The notes: generated by a model not told the origin, from the letters alone. DNA of 64,000 nucleotides from Bordetella genomosp. 7 (GCF_002261265.1 NZ_NEVK01000003.1:620001-684000), one strand, 5' to 3'; positions 14,697-24,510 are shown, numbered from the stretch's first letter. Made by a program: numbers and translations.

Positions 14697-17312
14697 TTAT
14701 TGTTGTTGGATCCAGCGCCGCACGCGATCGATCGTGGGGCCGGAATTGGCTTCGTCGGATTGCAGCAATACGAAATCGCCGGGCCGGATATGGCCAAGCA
14801 CCGTGTCGATGGCGCTGGCGTGGTCGGGTTCGTCGTGCACCTGCGGCCGCCGGCCATGTTGCCCGATCCCCTGGCGCAGCAGGGCGCGGGCTTGGCCCGG
14901 CGCACGCCTGCTGGCCACCGTGACGTCGTCGTACAGCACGATGCGGTCGAAGGCGCCGGCAAGCAGCCCGCCTTGTTCGATGAGCTCGGCATCGCGGCGA
15001 TCGGCGCCGGCGGCGTATACGGCGTGGCGCCGGGCAGCCGGAAACTGCGCCACCGCATCCAGCAAGGCGCGCAGTGCCGACGCATTGTGCGCGGCGTCGA
15101 CCACCACCGTGGCGCCGCCCCGCTCGAACAATGTGAACTGCCACGGCGCATCGGCCTGTTCGCTGTCGAACGCCTCGATACCCGCGCGGATGATGGCTTC
15201 GGGAACATCCAGCGCCCAGGCCGCCGCTACGGCGGCCAGTACGTTTTCCACCTGGAACGCCACGCGCGCGCCATGTGTCAGGGGCACGGACGCAATATCG
15301 GCCAGCGCCGCCTCGTGGCTGCCCGCGGCCAGCACGATGGCGCCCGCCCGCAGGAAGACGGCGCGCCTGCCCTGGGCGAGCTGCGCGGCGATGGCCGGCA
15401 ATGCCGGGTCTCTGCCGAAGAAGATCACCTCGCCGTCGCACAGCGGCGCCATTTCGGCCACCGCCGGATCCTGGGCGTTGAGCACGGCCACGCCGCCGGG
15501 CAGCACCACGTCTACCTGGGTGCGGAATGCATTGGCCAGGCGTTCGGTGTCCTGGATGTCGTAATCGCCCAGGTGGTCGCCCTGGCCGATGTTCGTCACC
15601 ACGCCCACCTGGCAGCGGTCGTAGGGCAGTCCCTGGCCCAGGATGACGCCGCTGTCGTTTTCGATGACTGCGGCGTCGACACTGCGGTTCACCAGCAGGC
15701 GGCGTCCGCCCGCCCAATTGGCCTGGTCGCCGCCCTGCACCAGGCGTGCGCCCAGGTACAGCCCTTCGCTGCAGGCCAGGCCGGTATGCCGGCCCGACAG
15801 CGCCAGCAGCCGCGCCAGCAGCCGCGCAACCACCGTCTTGCCATTGGTGCCCGTAATGCCCACCGCCGGGATGCGGCCGTCATCGCCCTCGGGAAACAGA
15901 TGGTGCACGATGGCGCGCCCGACCGGGCGCGGCGGCCCGTCGGCCGGCCTCAGGTGCATCAACAGCCCGGGTCCAGCATTTACCTCGACAATGGCGCCGG
16001 CCTGCGCCGCCAGCGGCTGGGATATGTCTTCGGCCACCAGGTCAACGCCCGCCACGTCCAGGCCCACCACGCGTGCGGCCAGCACCACGTCCGCCACCGT
16101 ATCCGGGTGCACGCGGTCTGTGACGTCGAAGGCCACATTGCCATTGCGCTGGATCAGCACGCGACGGCCGTCGGCCGGGATGCTGTCGGCCTGCAGGCCC
16201 TGCCGCGTCAGTTCCAGGCGCGCCGCCGAATCCAGGCGCACGACATTGAGAGGGTGGTTTTCGGTGCGGCCCCGGCGCGGGTCGCTGTTGATCTGCAGAT
16301 CGACTAGTTGTTGTACCGTATGGCGGCCATCGCCGGTGATCCATGCCGGCTCGCCCGCGGCCGCCGCGACCATCCGGTCGCCCACCACCAGCAGGCGGTG
16401 CTCGTTGCCGGGCACGAAGCGTTCCACCAGCACGCCGCTGCCTTCCTGCACCGCAACCTCGTAGGCGGCCAGCACTTCGGCTTGCGTGGCCAGGTTGGTG
16501 AACACGCCGCGGCCGTGGTTGCCGTCGCGGGGCTTTACGACCACGGGCAGGCCGATGTCCTGTGCGGCCTGCCAGGCATCCGCCGGGCTGTCGACATCCC
16601 GCCCTTGCGGGACGGGCACGCCGCAGTCCGACAGCAGGGCCTTGGTCAGCTCCTTGTCGCGCGATATGCCTTCGGCGATGGCGCTGGTGCTGTCGGTTTC
16701 CGCTGTCCAGATACGCCGCTGGCGCGAGCCGTATCCCAGCTGCACTAGATTGCCCTCGAAGAGGCGGATGCACGGAATATCGCGGTCGTCGGCGGCGTCG
16801 ACAATGCACGCGGTGCTGGGCCCCAGGCAATGCGTGTCGGCCACTTCGCGCAGGCGGGCGACGGCGCGTTCTACGTCATAGGGGCGATCCTGGATGGCGG
16901 CCAGCACCAGCTCGCGGCCATGTTCCAGCGCGGCGCGCGCCACGTGTTCTTCCCAGGCCCGCACCACCACCTTGTAGACGCCGCGCTCCGAGGTTTCGCG
17001 GGCCTTGCCGAAACCGCCTGGCAGGCCGGCCAGCGTCTGCAGTTCGAGCGTCACGTGTTCAAGGATGTGGCCGGGCCAGGTGCCCTCGCGCAGGCGCTGC
17101 AGAAAGCCGCCCCGCACGCCAGGGCTGCACCGGTGTTCGATCAGGCCCGGCAGCCAGGACGACAGCCTTTCGTACAACCCCGCAATGGTGTTGGACGGGT
17201 AGTCTTCAAGCGCGCCGATATCGACCCAGGCTTCGAGCACCGGCCGGTACGTCCAAATGTTCGGGCCGCGCAAAGCCACGACATCGCGAAATACAATGTC
17301 TTTGTCTCTCAT
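14697..17312 (-). CDS. Cyanophycin synthetase homologue, first gene of the pair (CphA'-type)
   Basis: 871 residues with the same three-domain plan as its downstream neighbour. The N-domain keeps a metallopeptidase-like HILEH at 82-86. The ATP-grasp domain has VVVKPRDGNHGRGV and VLVERFVPGNEHRLLVV. The Mur-like P-loop GTNGKT is at 488-493 but is followed by VVARLL rather than the usual TTxxL. The pair probably acts together in making cyanophycin, as in other beta-proteobacteria with two cphA genes; which polymerises and which helps cannot be read from sequence. No good ribosome binding site precedes ATG 17312. The gene diverges from the ABC transporter gene across 231 bases. Confidence 0.9.
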   Translation of the reverse strand: MRDKDIVFRDVVALRGPNIWTYRPVLEAWVDIGALEDYPSNTIAGLYERLSSWLPGLIEHRCSPGVRGGFLQRLREGTWPGHILEHVTLELQTLAGLPGGFGKARETSERGVYKVVVRAWEEHVARAALEHGRELVLAAIQDRPYDVERAVARLREVADTHCLGPSTACIVDAADDRDIPCIRLFEGNLVQLGYGSRQRRIWTAETDSTSAIAEGISRDKELTKALLSDCGVPVPQGRDVDSPADAWQAAQDIGLPVVVKPRDGNHGRGVFTNLATQAEVLAAYEVAVQEGSGVLVERFVPGNEHRLLVVGDRMVAAAAGEPAWITGDGRHTVQQLVDLQINSDPRRGRTENHPLNVVRLDSAARLELTRQGLQADSIPADGRRVLIQRNGNVAFDVTDRVHPDTVADVVLAARVVGLDVAGVDLVAEDISQPLAAQAGAIVEVNAGPGLLMHLRPADGPPRPVGRAIVHHLFPEGDDGRIPAVGITGTNGKTVVARLLARLLALSGRHTGLACSEGLYLGARLVQGGDQANWAGGRRLLVNRSVDAAVIENDSGVILGQGLPYDRCQVGVVTNIGQGDHLGDYDIQDTERLANAFRTQVDVVLPGGVAVLNAQDPAVAEMAPLCDGEVIFFGRDPALPAIAAQLAQGRRAVFLRAGAIVLAAGSHEAALADIASVPLTHGARVAFQVENVLAAVAAAWALDVPEAIIRAGIEAFDSEQADAPWQFTLFERGGATVVVDAAHNASALRALLDAVAQFPAARRHAVYAAGADRRDAELIEQGGLLAGAFDRIVLYDDVTVASRRAPGQARALLRQGIGQHGRRPQVHDEPDHASAIDTVLGHIRPGDFVLLQSDEANSGPTIDRVRRWIQQQ

Positions 17313-17543
17313 GTTTTAGTTAGTGTTTGCGCGACGGCAGACAGGAAGCCCCGGGGAAAGAGCGGACGGGGATGTCGTGCGGGAAGCAGGGCCGAAGCGT
17401 GGGTCGGTTGGTATTCCTAGTATGGAAATGGGGTGTACCGGCTGCTACTATACGCCGCCTTTACACGCCAACAAACTTGCGCTGTTGTAAGGAAGGGACA
17501 CGTTCGGCAGAGCCGACAACTCGGTCATGGCGGATCGCCATCC

Positions 17544-19811
17544 ATGCAAAAAAAACCGCTTCAATCCGGCTGTTGCGCGCCGGGCCGGGTCGTCCCTCAT
17601 GACGCGCTGCAAGCCCGCCTTGCGCCCGGAGAAACCGTGCTGGCGCGCCTGGAAACCGACCTGGACGAGCGCCTGGCGTTCCGCCCCGGGCTGGTGGCGC
17701 TTACCGGCAGCCGTATCCTCGCTTGGTCGGCCGACGACGGCGTGTGGCGCGATTGGCCGTGCGCCAGCGGCTTGCGCCTGCAGCTGCACGACCATGCGGG
17801 CGCCGCGACGCTCGAACTCTTCCAGGGCGCGGTCCGGTTGGCGGCCTGGCGGTTTACCCTGGCGCGCAACCCCGCCGCCTTGCGGTTGCTGGCCGCATTC
17901 GACGCGCTGCAGGCGGGTGGCGCGGGCGATGCACCCGCCTGTCCGGATTGCCATTTGCCGCTGCCGCCGGGGCAGGACGAATGCCCGGCCTGCACCCGGG
18001 AACCGGCGCAGCCTCCGTCGGGCTGGGCGCTGCTGCGGCTATGGCGTTTCGCCCGGCCATACCGGGGTACGTTGGCCGCCGGCTTCCTGCTGACCATCCT
18101 GGCCACCGCCGCCACATTGGTGCCGCCGTATCTGACGATGCCCTTGATGGACAGGGTGCTCATCCCGTTCCAGAACGGTGCGCCCATCGACTACGCGCTG
18201 GTGCGCCTGCTCCTGGCGGGGCTGCTGGCTTCGGCCGCCCTGGCATGGGCGCTGGGATGGGCGCGCACGTATATCCTGGCGTGGGTCAGCGAACGCATCG
18301 GCGCCGACTTGCGCACCACGACCTACGAGCACCTGCAGCAGTTGTCGCTGCAGTACTTCGGCGGAAAGCGCACCGGCGACCTGATGTCGCGCATCGGCAG
18401 CGAAACCGACCGCATATGTATTTTTCTGTCGGTGCACCTGCTCGATTTCGCCACCGATGTGCTGGTGATCGCGATGACGGCCGCGATACTCGTGTCGATC
18501 AATCCCTGGCTGGCCTTGGCCACGCTGGCGCCGCTGCCGGCCATTGTATGGATGATCCATGCCGTGCGTGACCGCCTGCGCCACGGCTTCGAAAAGGTCG
18601 ACCGCATCTGGGCCGAGATCACCAACGTACTGGCCGACACGATACCCGGCATACGGGTGGTGAAGGCGTTCGCCCAGGAAAAGCGCGAGGTGCAGCGCTT
18701 TCGCGCAGCCAACCAGCGCAATCTTGAAGTCAACGACCGCGTCAACAGCCTGTGGTCGCTGTTCTCGCCCACGGTTACGCTGCTGACCGAAATCGGCTTG
18801 CTGGTGGTGTGGGTGTTCGGCATCTGGCAGGTGGCCAACCGGCAGATCACCGTGGGCGTGCTGGCTGCCTTCCTGGCCTATATCGGGCGCTTTTATACGC
18901 GCCTGGATTCCATGAGCCGCATTGTGTCTGTCACCCAGAAGGCGGCTGCCGGGGCCAAGCGCATCTTCGATATCCTGGATCATGTGTCCAGTGTGCCGGA
19001 GCCTGTCGTACCGACGAGCCTGGGCCGGGTGCAGGGCCGCATAGAACTGCGCCGCGTGGGCTTTCGCTACGGCAATCGGGCGGTCATTCATGGCCTGGAT
19101 CTGTCGATAGCGCCAGGCGAAATGATAGGCCTGGCGGGGCATAGCGGGTCGGGCAAGAGCACGCTCATCAACCTGATCTGCCGTTTCTACGATGTGTCCG
19201 AAGGCGCCATCCTGGTCGACGGAACCGACATCCGCAGTCTGCGTATCGCCGACTACCGGCGCAACATCGGACTCGTGCTGCAGGAACCCTTCCTGTTCTT
19301 CGGCACGATCGCGGAAAACATCGCGTACGGGCGGCCCGACGCCACGCGCGCCGAGATCGTGGCTGCCGCGCGCGCGGCGCACGCCCACGAGTTCATCCTG
19401 CGCTTGCCGCATGGCTACGATTCGCTGGTGGGCGAGCGCGGCCAGGCGCTGTCGGGCGGAGAACGCCAGCGGATCTCCATCGCGCGAGCCCTGCTTATCG
19501 ATCCGCGCATCCTGATACTGGACGAGGCCACCTCGTCGGTAGACACCGCAACCGAGAAAGAAATCCAGAAAGCGCTGGACAATCTCGTGCGCGGGCGCAC
19601 CACCATTGCCATCGCGCACCGCCTCAGCACGTTGCGCAAGGCCGACCGCCTGGTCGTGCTCGACCACGGCCGGGTGGTCGAGCAGGGCCGTCACGAAACA
19701 CTGATGGCCAGGCAGGGCGCATACTATCGCCTGTACCAGGCCCAGGCGCGCGGCGAGGCCGGGCTGCACGACGAGGCCGGCGAAGATGACCGCGCCACGC
19801 TCGCGCACTGA
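17544..19811 (+). CDS. Cyanophycin-locus ABC transporter, fused permease and ATPase
   Basis: 755 residues. An N-terminal, non-membrane domain (about 20-125) ends in a zinc ribbon with Cys133/136 and Cys147/150. Six transmembrane helices follow, then an ABC ATPase with Walker A GHSGSGKST, signature LSGGERQRISIARALL and Walker B ILILDEATSSVD. The fused layout is that of an exporter half-transporter working as a homodimer. Homologues of this N-domain plus exporter, next to DUF1854 genes and cphA, recur in beta-proteobacteria, but substrate and role are not known to me. ATG 17544 is chosen; the frame is open from 17433. The 231-base gap to cphA' has no clear promoter I trust. Confidence 0.88.
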   Translation: MQKKPLQSGCCAPGRVVPHDALQARLAPGETVLARLETDLDERLAFRPGLVALTGSRILAWSADDGVWRDWPCASGLRLQLHDHAGAATLELFQGAVRLAAWRFTLARNPAALRLLAAFDALQAGGAGDAPACPDCHLPLPPGQDECPACTREPAQPPSGWALLRLWRFARPYRGTLAAGFLLTILATAATLVPPYLTMPLMDRVLIPFQNGAPIDYALVRLLLAGLLASAALAWALGWARTYILAWVSERIGADLRTTTYEHLQQLSLQYFGGKRTGDLMSRIGSETDRICIFLSVHLLDFATDVLVIAMTAAILVSINPWLALATLAPLPAIVWMIHAVRDRLRHGFEKVDRIWAEITNVLADTIPGIRVVKAFAQEKREVQRFRAANQRNLEVNDRVNSLWSLFSPTVTLLTEIGLLVVWVFGIWQVANRQITVGVLAAFLAYIGRFYTRLDSMSRIVSVTQKAAAGAKRIFDILDHVSSVPEPVVPTSLGRVQGRIELRRVGFRYGNRAVIHGLDLSIAPGEMIGLAGHSGSGKSTLINLICRFYDVSEGAILVDGTDIRSLRIADYRRNIGLVLQEPFLFFGTIAENIAYGRPDATRAEIVAAARAAHAHEFILRLPHGYDSLVGERGQALSGGERQRISIARALLIDPRILILDEATSSVDTATEKEIQKALDNLVRGRTTIAIAHRLSTLRKADRLVVLDHGRVVEQGRHETLMARQGAYYRLYQAQARGEAGLHDEAGEDDRATLAH

Positions 19812-19829
19812 GCCGCAGCGGAATCCGTC

Positions 19830-20300
19830 ATGACTTATCCCGCATTCGAGCTGTATCGCAACGAACAAGGCCGCCTGGTCTATGTGGCGGCGCACGGCCG
19901 GCCGCACGAGGGCGTGCAGGTGGTTCGTGCATTTCCGATCAGCGCGCCCGGCGATGGGGTATCCATCCTGGACGCCCAGGGGCATGAACTGCTGTGGCTC
20001 GACCGTCCAGGCGACTTGCCATCCGACACGCTGCGGCAAATCGAAGACGCGCTCGCCGGCCGCGAGTTCATGCCGGAAATCCGGCGCATCGATGCGGTGT
20101 CACGGGCGGCCACGCCCACCGTGTGGCAGGTCCGCACCGACCGCGGGCCCACCGAATTCACGCTGAAGGGCGAAGAAGACATACGGCGCCTGGCCGGCAA
20201 CGCATTGCTGATTGCCGACAGTCATGGCATTCACTATCTGGTGCGCGACGTCGCGGCGCTCGACCGGCACAGCCGCCGGCTGCTGGATCACTTCTTGTAG
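19830..20300 (+). CDS. DUF1854 protein of the cyanophycin locus
   Basis: 156 residues, cytoplasmic, with no signal or membrane segment. It matches DUF1854: FELYRNEQGRLVYVAA, HELLWLDRPGDLP, a REFMPEIRRIDAVSR stretch and the core TVWQVRTDRGPTEFTLKGEEDIRRL, then LLIADSHGIHYLVRD. It lies 18 bases after the ABC transporter, so the two are probably one operon. The N-domain of that transporter may be related in fold. Function is unknown. The 3' end overlaps the convergent acyltransferase gene by 13 bases. Confidence 0.87.
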   Translation: MTYPAFELYRNEQGRLVYVAAHGRPHEGVQVVRAFPISAPGDGVSILDAQGHELLWLDRPGDLPSDTLRQIEDALAGREFMPEIRRIDAVSRAATPTVWQVRTDRGPTEFTLKGEEDIRRLAGNALLIADSHGIHYLVRDVAALDRHSRRLLDHFL

Positions 20301-21427
20301 GAGCGCCGGAACGGCGTATGGGCTTCCAGTTCGCCCATATAGCTGTTTATCGCAGCGCTCTCGCGCTCCAGGAAGTCCTCGACCGCCGCGGCGAACCGGG
20401 CATCGGCGATCCAGTGCGCCGACCAGGTGGGGGCGGGCAGCAGGCCGCGCGCCATCTTGTGTTCACCTTGTGCGCCGCCTTCGAAGCAGGCCAGCCGTTC
20501 TTCAATGCAGTAGGCGATGGACTGCGCGTAGCAAGTCTCGAAATGCAGGCCCGGCACGAACTCCAGCGCGCCCCAATACCGGCCGTACAGCGTGTCGCCG
20601 CCTTGCATGTTCAACGCCGCGGCAATGGGCGCGCCGTCGCGCATGGCGACAATCAGCACCAGGGCGTGCGGCAGCCGTGCCCGCAGCCGCTGGAAGAAAG
20701 CCTGGCTCAGATACGGCGGATTGCCGTGGGTGAAGTATGTGTGGCAATAGCACCGATAAAAGAATGCCAGCATGTCATCGTCGATCTGCGCGCCGCGCAG
20801 CCACCGGAAAGTCACGCCGGCATTGCGGACTTTCTTGCTGTCCTGGCGGATCTTCTTGCGCTTATCGTGGTTCAGCGCCGCGAGAAACTCGTCCAGGTGC
20901 GCATAGCCGGCGTTGCGCCAATGGAACTGCACGCCCTCGCGCACCATGTAGCCGGCCTTGCGCAATGCTTGCAGGTCGTCATCGTCGGGAAACAACACGT
21001 GCAGCGAAGATACCTGCAGGCCCTGTGCCAGTTCGATAAGGCCGCGCGCGAGTTCCAGGCGGTCCTGTGCGTTGCCGGCCAGCAGGCGCGGCCCGGCAAC
21101 GGGGGTGAAGGGCACTGCGGCCAGCAGCTTGGGGTAATACCGCAGCCCGTGGCGCTCGAATGCATCGGCCCACGCATAATCAAAAACATACTCGCCGCGC
21201 GAGTGCGTTTTAAGATATAGCGGCGCAGCGCCGGCCAGCCGGCCGTCGCGTCGCAATACCAGATAGTACGGAGTCCAGCCCGTGGATGGCGCCGCGCAAC
21301 CCGTGTCATGCAGGGCCGACAGGAACTCATGGCGTAAAAACGGCTGCGTGCCTGCCAAGGCATTCCATTGCTGCGCATCCACATGGGCCAACGAGGTTTC
21401 GATACCAAGACGGGCAGAAGAGCTCAT
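20288..21427 (-). CDS. GNAT/FemAB-like N-acyltransferase (DUF482, 'peptidogalycan biosynthesis')
   Basis: 379 residues. Conserved DUF482 stretches include PFLRHEFLSALHDTGCA near residue 30, TPYYLVLRRDGRLAGAAPLYLKTHSRGEYVFDYAWADAFERHG, and CYCHTYFTHGNPPYLSQAFF. The C-terminal GLHFETCYAQSIAYCIEERL and GEHKMARGLLPAPTWSAHWI are also conserved. The fold resembles FemAB amino-acyl transferases, but the substrate is unknown. The start is ATG 21427; the frame remains open to 21766 across the next divergent gene. It overlaps DUF1854 tail to tail. Confidence 0.85.
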   Translation of the reverse strand: MSSSARLGIETSLAHVDAQQWNALAGTQPFLRHEFLSALHDTGCAAPSTGWTPYYLVLRRDGRLAGAAPLYLKTHSRGEYVFDYAWADAFERHGLRYYPKLLAAVPFTPVAGPRLLAGNAQDRLELARGLIELAQGLQVSSLHVLFPDDDDLQALRKAGYMVREGVQFHWRNAGYAHLDEFLAALNHDKRKKIRQDSKKVRNAGVTFRWLRGAQIDDDMLAFFYRCYCHTYFTHGNPPYLSQAFFQRLRARLPHALVLIVAMRDGAPIAAALNMQGGDTLYGRYWGALEFVPGLHFETCYAQSIAYCIEERLACFEGGAQGEHKMARGLLPAPTWSAHWIADARFAAAVEDFLERESAAINSYMGELEAHTPFRRSYKK

Positions 21428-21488
21428 GGCGCAATGATAAAGTGTAGGGCGGCGCAGCGCTCGCGCCGCCGCTGGACACCTTGCCTGC

Positions 21489-22289
21489 ATGACCGCCCCG
21501 ACTCCTTCCGATTCGCTCCGCCACCTGGCCCTGGCCGCTCTGGCCGAACGCAGTTGGCCCGCCAAGCTGGCTGCCGTGCGCGCCATCGGCGACGCCGCGC
21601 ATGTCGATCCCGCCGCATGCCTCGACGCGCCGCCCGCGCTGCCCGGCCGGCCGGATATGCCGCCGTTGGTGCCGCCCTCGCAGGTCAGGCAAAGGTCGGT
21701 CCAATCCGTCGAAGGCCGGGCTGCCCTGCTGCACGCCCTGGCGCATATCGAATTCAACGCGATCAACCTCGCCCTGGATGCCGTCTGGCGCTACACCGCC
21801 ATGCCAGCGGAGTTCTACCTGGACTGGCTGCGCGTGGCGCGCGAAGAAGCCTATCACTTCGAATTGCTCAACGATCACCTGGGTTCGCTGGGCTACGCCT
21901 ATGGCGACTTCCCGGCCCATAACGGGCTATGGGAAATGGCAGAAAAAACGTGCGACGATCTGCTGGCGCGGCTGGCCCTGGTGCCGCGCACGCTCGAAGC
22001 GCGCGGCCTGGACGCTTCGCCGCTGATTCGCGACAAGCTGGCCGGCGCCGGCGATGCGGCCGGCGCCGCCATTCTTGAAATCATCCTGCGCGACGAGATC
22101 GGCCACGTTGCCATCGGCAACCGGTGGTATCGGCACCTGTGCGCGCAACGCCAGCTCGATCCGCTGGCGTGCTACGCCGAAATGGCCGAACGCTACGGCG
22201 CGCCCCGGTTGCGCGGCCCCTTCAACCTTGCGGCGCGGCGGCAGGCGGGATTCGACGAGGCCGAGTTGCAGGCGCTGCAGCAGGGCTAG
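21489..22289 (+). CDS. DUF455 ferritin-like protein
   Basis: 266 residues, mostly helical. HALAHIEFNAINLALDAVWRY with EEAYHFELL and LRDEIGHVAIGNRWY provide repeated Glu and His residues that would form a di-iron site, as in ferritin-like and MiaE-like proteins. The DUF455 family has no settled function. It diverges from the acyltransferase gene with a 61-base gap. The ATG at 21489 is the first start that keeps the family N-terminus. Confidence 0.85.
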   Translation: MTAPTPSDSLRHLALAALAERSWPAKLAAVRAIGDAAHVDPAACLDAPPALPGRPDMPPLVPPSQVRQRSVQSVEGRAALLHALAHIEFNAINLALDAVWRYTAMPAEFYLDWLRVAREEAYHFELLNDHLGSLGYAYGDFPAHNGLWEMAEKTCDDLLARLALVPRTLEARGLDASPLIRDKLAGAGDAAGAAILEIILRDEIGHVAIGNRWYRHLCAQRQLDPLACYAEMAERYGAPRLRGPFNLAARRQAGFDEAELQALQQG

Positions 22290-22364
22290 CGCGCGTTACA
22301 GCACGATACTTACGCGCAGGCGCCGCGAATCTTTGCGGTATGCGCCTGCCTTAGAATCGTGCCC

Positions 22365-23618
22365 ATGACACGTCGATACTGTTCCGCGCTTTGCCTTTCC
22401 GTCCTGATGGGCGGCCTGCATGCCGCTCCGGCGCCCAGCGGGGCCAGCGCCGCCGATACCGCTGCGTTTGCCGATTGTCTTGCGCAGTTGCGCGGCCAGG
22501 CGCTCCAGCAAGGCGTGTCGGCCGGCACCTATGATGCGCACACGCAGGGCCTGACGCCCGATATGAGCGTCATCGCGTCGCTCGATGCGCAGCCCGAGTT
22601 CAAGACCCCCATCTGGGATTACCTGGCGGCGCTTGTCGATGACGAACGCGTTGCCGACGGACGCCAGGCCTTGCAGCAGTGGCGGCCCGAACTGGACCGC
22701 GCGCAACAGCAGTTCGGCGTCGATCCGGCTACGGTGGCAGCGGTATGGGGCGTCGAAAGCAATTTCGGCCGGCAGCTGGGCGGTCGGCCGCTGCTGACAT
22801 CGTTATCGACCTTGTCGTGCTTCGGGCGCCGCCAGGCATATTTCCGGGGCGAATTCTTTTCCACCCTGAAGATCATCCAGCAGGAACATCTCAGCCCGGA
22901 TCGCCTGAACGGGTCCTGGGCCGGCGCCTTCGGCCAGACGCAATTCATGCCTTCGACCTATCTGCGCCTGGCCATCGATTTCGACGGCGACGGACGTCGC
23001 GATCTGGTCGACAGCGTCCCCGATGCGCTGGCGTCCACCGCCAACTTCCTGAAACGAGCCGGGTGGAAGCCCGACCTGCCATGGGGCTTCGAGGTGGTGT
23101 TGCCCGCGGGGCTCGATACCAGCGGCGCGGGCCGGCGCAACAAGCGGCCCATGTCGGCGTGGGCGGCCCAGGGCGTGGCGCGCGCCGACGGCCAGCCGCT
23201 GCCGGCGGGCGACATGCAGGCGGGCCTGTTGCTGCCCGCCGGCCCCCAAGGGCCGGCCTTCCTGGTCACGCGCAACTTCGACGCCGTGTATTCCTATAAC
23301 GCCGCCGAAAGCTATGCGTTGGCCATCGTGCACCTGGCCGACCGGCTGCGCGGCGGCGGGCCCTTCGTACGCGCATGGCCCACCGACGACCCCGGTCTTT
23401 CGCGCGCCGAGCGGCGCGAATTGCAGTCGCTGCTGATCGCGCGCGGCCACGATATCGGCAAGCCGGACGGCATTATCGGCGCACGGACCCGGGCGGCGCT
23501 GCAGGCGGTGCAGCGCGAGGCTGGCCTGCCGGCCGACGGGCGGGCGGGCCAGAAAACCCTGGTGTGGCTGCGCAATAGTCCTGAGACCGCAGCCGCTAAG
23601 CCAGCGCCGGCGCCTTGA
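22365..23618 (+). CDS. Lytic murein transglycosylase of the MltB type with peptidoglycan-binding domain
   Basis: 417 residues with a Sec signal peptide (about 1-22, ending GLHA). The catalytic domain contains VWGVESNFGR with the catalytic Glu, then LNGSWAGAFGQTQFMPSTYLRLAIDFDGDGRRDL, characteristic of MltB. A C-terminal peptidoglycan-binding domain (about 340-400, LQSLLIARGHDIGKPDGIIGARTRAALQ) follows. It cleaves glycan strands to anhydromuramic ends in the periplasm. No lipobox is seen, so it is probably soluble. ATG 22365 is preferred over GTG 22359. The 3' end overlaps the convergent dioxygenase gene by 23 bases. Confidence 0.93.
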   Translation: MTRRYCSALCLSVLMGGLHAAPAPSGASAADTAAFADCLAQLRGQALQQGVSAGTYDAHTQGLTPDMSVIASLDAQPEFKTPIWDYLAALVDDERVADGRQALQQWRPELDRAQQQFGVDPATVAAVWGVESNFGRQLGGRPLLTSLSTLSCFGRRQAYFRGEFFSTLKIIQQEHLSPDRLNGSWAGAFGQTQFMPSTYLRLAIDFDGDGRRDLVDSVPDALASTANFLKRAGWKPDLPWGFEVVLPAGLDTSGAGRRNKRPMSAWAAQGVARADGQPLPAGDMQAGLLLPAGPQGPAFLVTRNFDAVYSYNAAESYALAIVHLADRLRGGGPFVRAWPTDDPGLSRAERRELQSLLIARGHDIGKPDGIIGARTRAALQAVQREAGLPADGRAGQKTLVWLRNSPETAAAKPAPAP

Positions 23619-24387
23619 ACACGTAGGCGTCCATAGACAGCACGCCATGAGTGACGCCGCCGTCCAGCACTTGCACTTCGGCGTGCGGCGCGGCGGCTCC
23701 GGCGGCGATGAGCAGCGGCAGATAATGCTCTGGCGTGGGATGGGCGCGGCGGGCCTGGGGCGCGGATTGCAGGTAGTTCACCAGGGCATCGCGATCGTGC
23801 GCCCGCACGGCTGCGCGCGCCCAGTTCGTGAAATCACGCACATACGCCTCATCCGCGCCACCGCTTTGCCGGAACTCGTACAGGTTATGTGTCAGGCTGC
23901 CCGATCCGATGATCAGCACGCCCTCGGCCGACAGCGGCGCCAGGTGGCGGCCCAGTTCGCACGCCGATGCGGGTTCGATCGACGCGGGAAGCGACAGCTG
24001 GAGCACGGGCACGTCATGGTCGGGAAACATGTGCAGCAGCGGCACCCAGGCCCCATGGTCCAGTCCGCGCTCCGGATCCAGCCGCACCGGGTAGCCGGAC
24101 GCGCCCAGCAGGTCGGCGACGCGCGCGGCCAGCGCCGGGTTGCCGGGCGCGGGATACTGCAGCGCATACAGCGCCGCCGGAAAGCCGCCGAAATCATGAA
24201 TGGTCTGCGGATGAAGCGCGGCGGTAACCGCCAGGTCCCGGGTCATCCAATGCGGCGACACCACCACGATGGCCTGCGGCCTGGGCAGCTGCCGGCCAAG
24301 CTCTGCCAGCAGGGGGCCGGCAGCGCCCGGTTCGATTGCGAAAGTTGGTGCGCCGTGCGATACAAAAAGAGTAGGCTGAGCTTGCAT
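23596..24387 (-). CDS. Class III extradiol dioxygenase family protein (YgiD/DODA-like)
   Basis: 263 residues. FVSHGAP near the start, VVVSPHWMTR, LDHGAWVPLLHMFPD and GSLTHNLYEF carry the conserved His residues that bind a single metal ion in this family. Bacterial YgiD converts DOPA to a semialdehyde in vitro, but the physiological substrate is unclear. It diverges from a LysR gene (123-base gap), which may regulate it. The coding region overlaps the end of the lytic transglycosylase gene. Confidence 0.9.
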   Translation of the reverse strand: MQAQPTLFVSHGAPTFAIEPGAAGPLLAELGRQLPRPQAIVVVSPHWMTRDLAVTAALHPQTIHDFGGFPAALYALQYPAPGNPALAARVADLLGASGYPVRLDPERGLDHGAWVPLLHMFPDHDVPVLQLSLPASIEPASACELGRHLAPLSAEGVLIIGSGSLTHNLYEFRQSGGADEAYVRDFTNWARAAVRAHDRDALVNYLQSAPQARRAHPTPEHYLPLLIAAGAAAPHAEVQVLDGGVTHGVLSMDAYVFKAPALA

Positions 24388-24510
24388 GATCGAAGTCCGT
24401 GATGTAGGTATGCCGGGATAGGTCCGGCGAGCAATGCCTTACTGTAATTGCGCATTGCTTCGAGATAAACAGCCCATTCGTGGACACATTGTTCCAATTT
24501 GGTGGTCAAT

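Noticed and set aside
14307-16307. 666-codon open frame antisense to the cyanophycin synthetase genes
   Set aside because: A shadow of high-GC codon bias on the other strand; the translation has no family motifs while the real genes have full catalytic sets.
18039-20039. 666-codon open frame antisense to the ABC transporter
   Set aside because: Antisense shadow; the plus-strand ABC motifs are intact.
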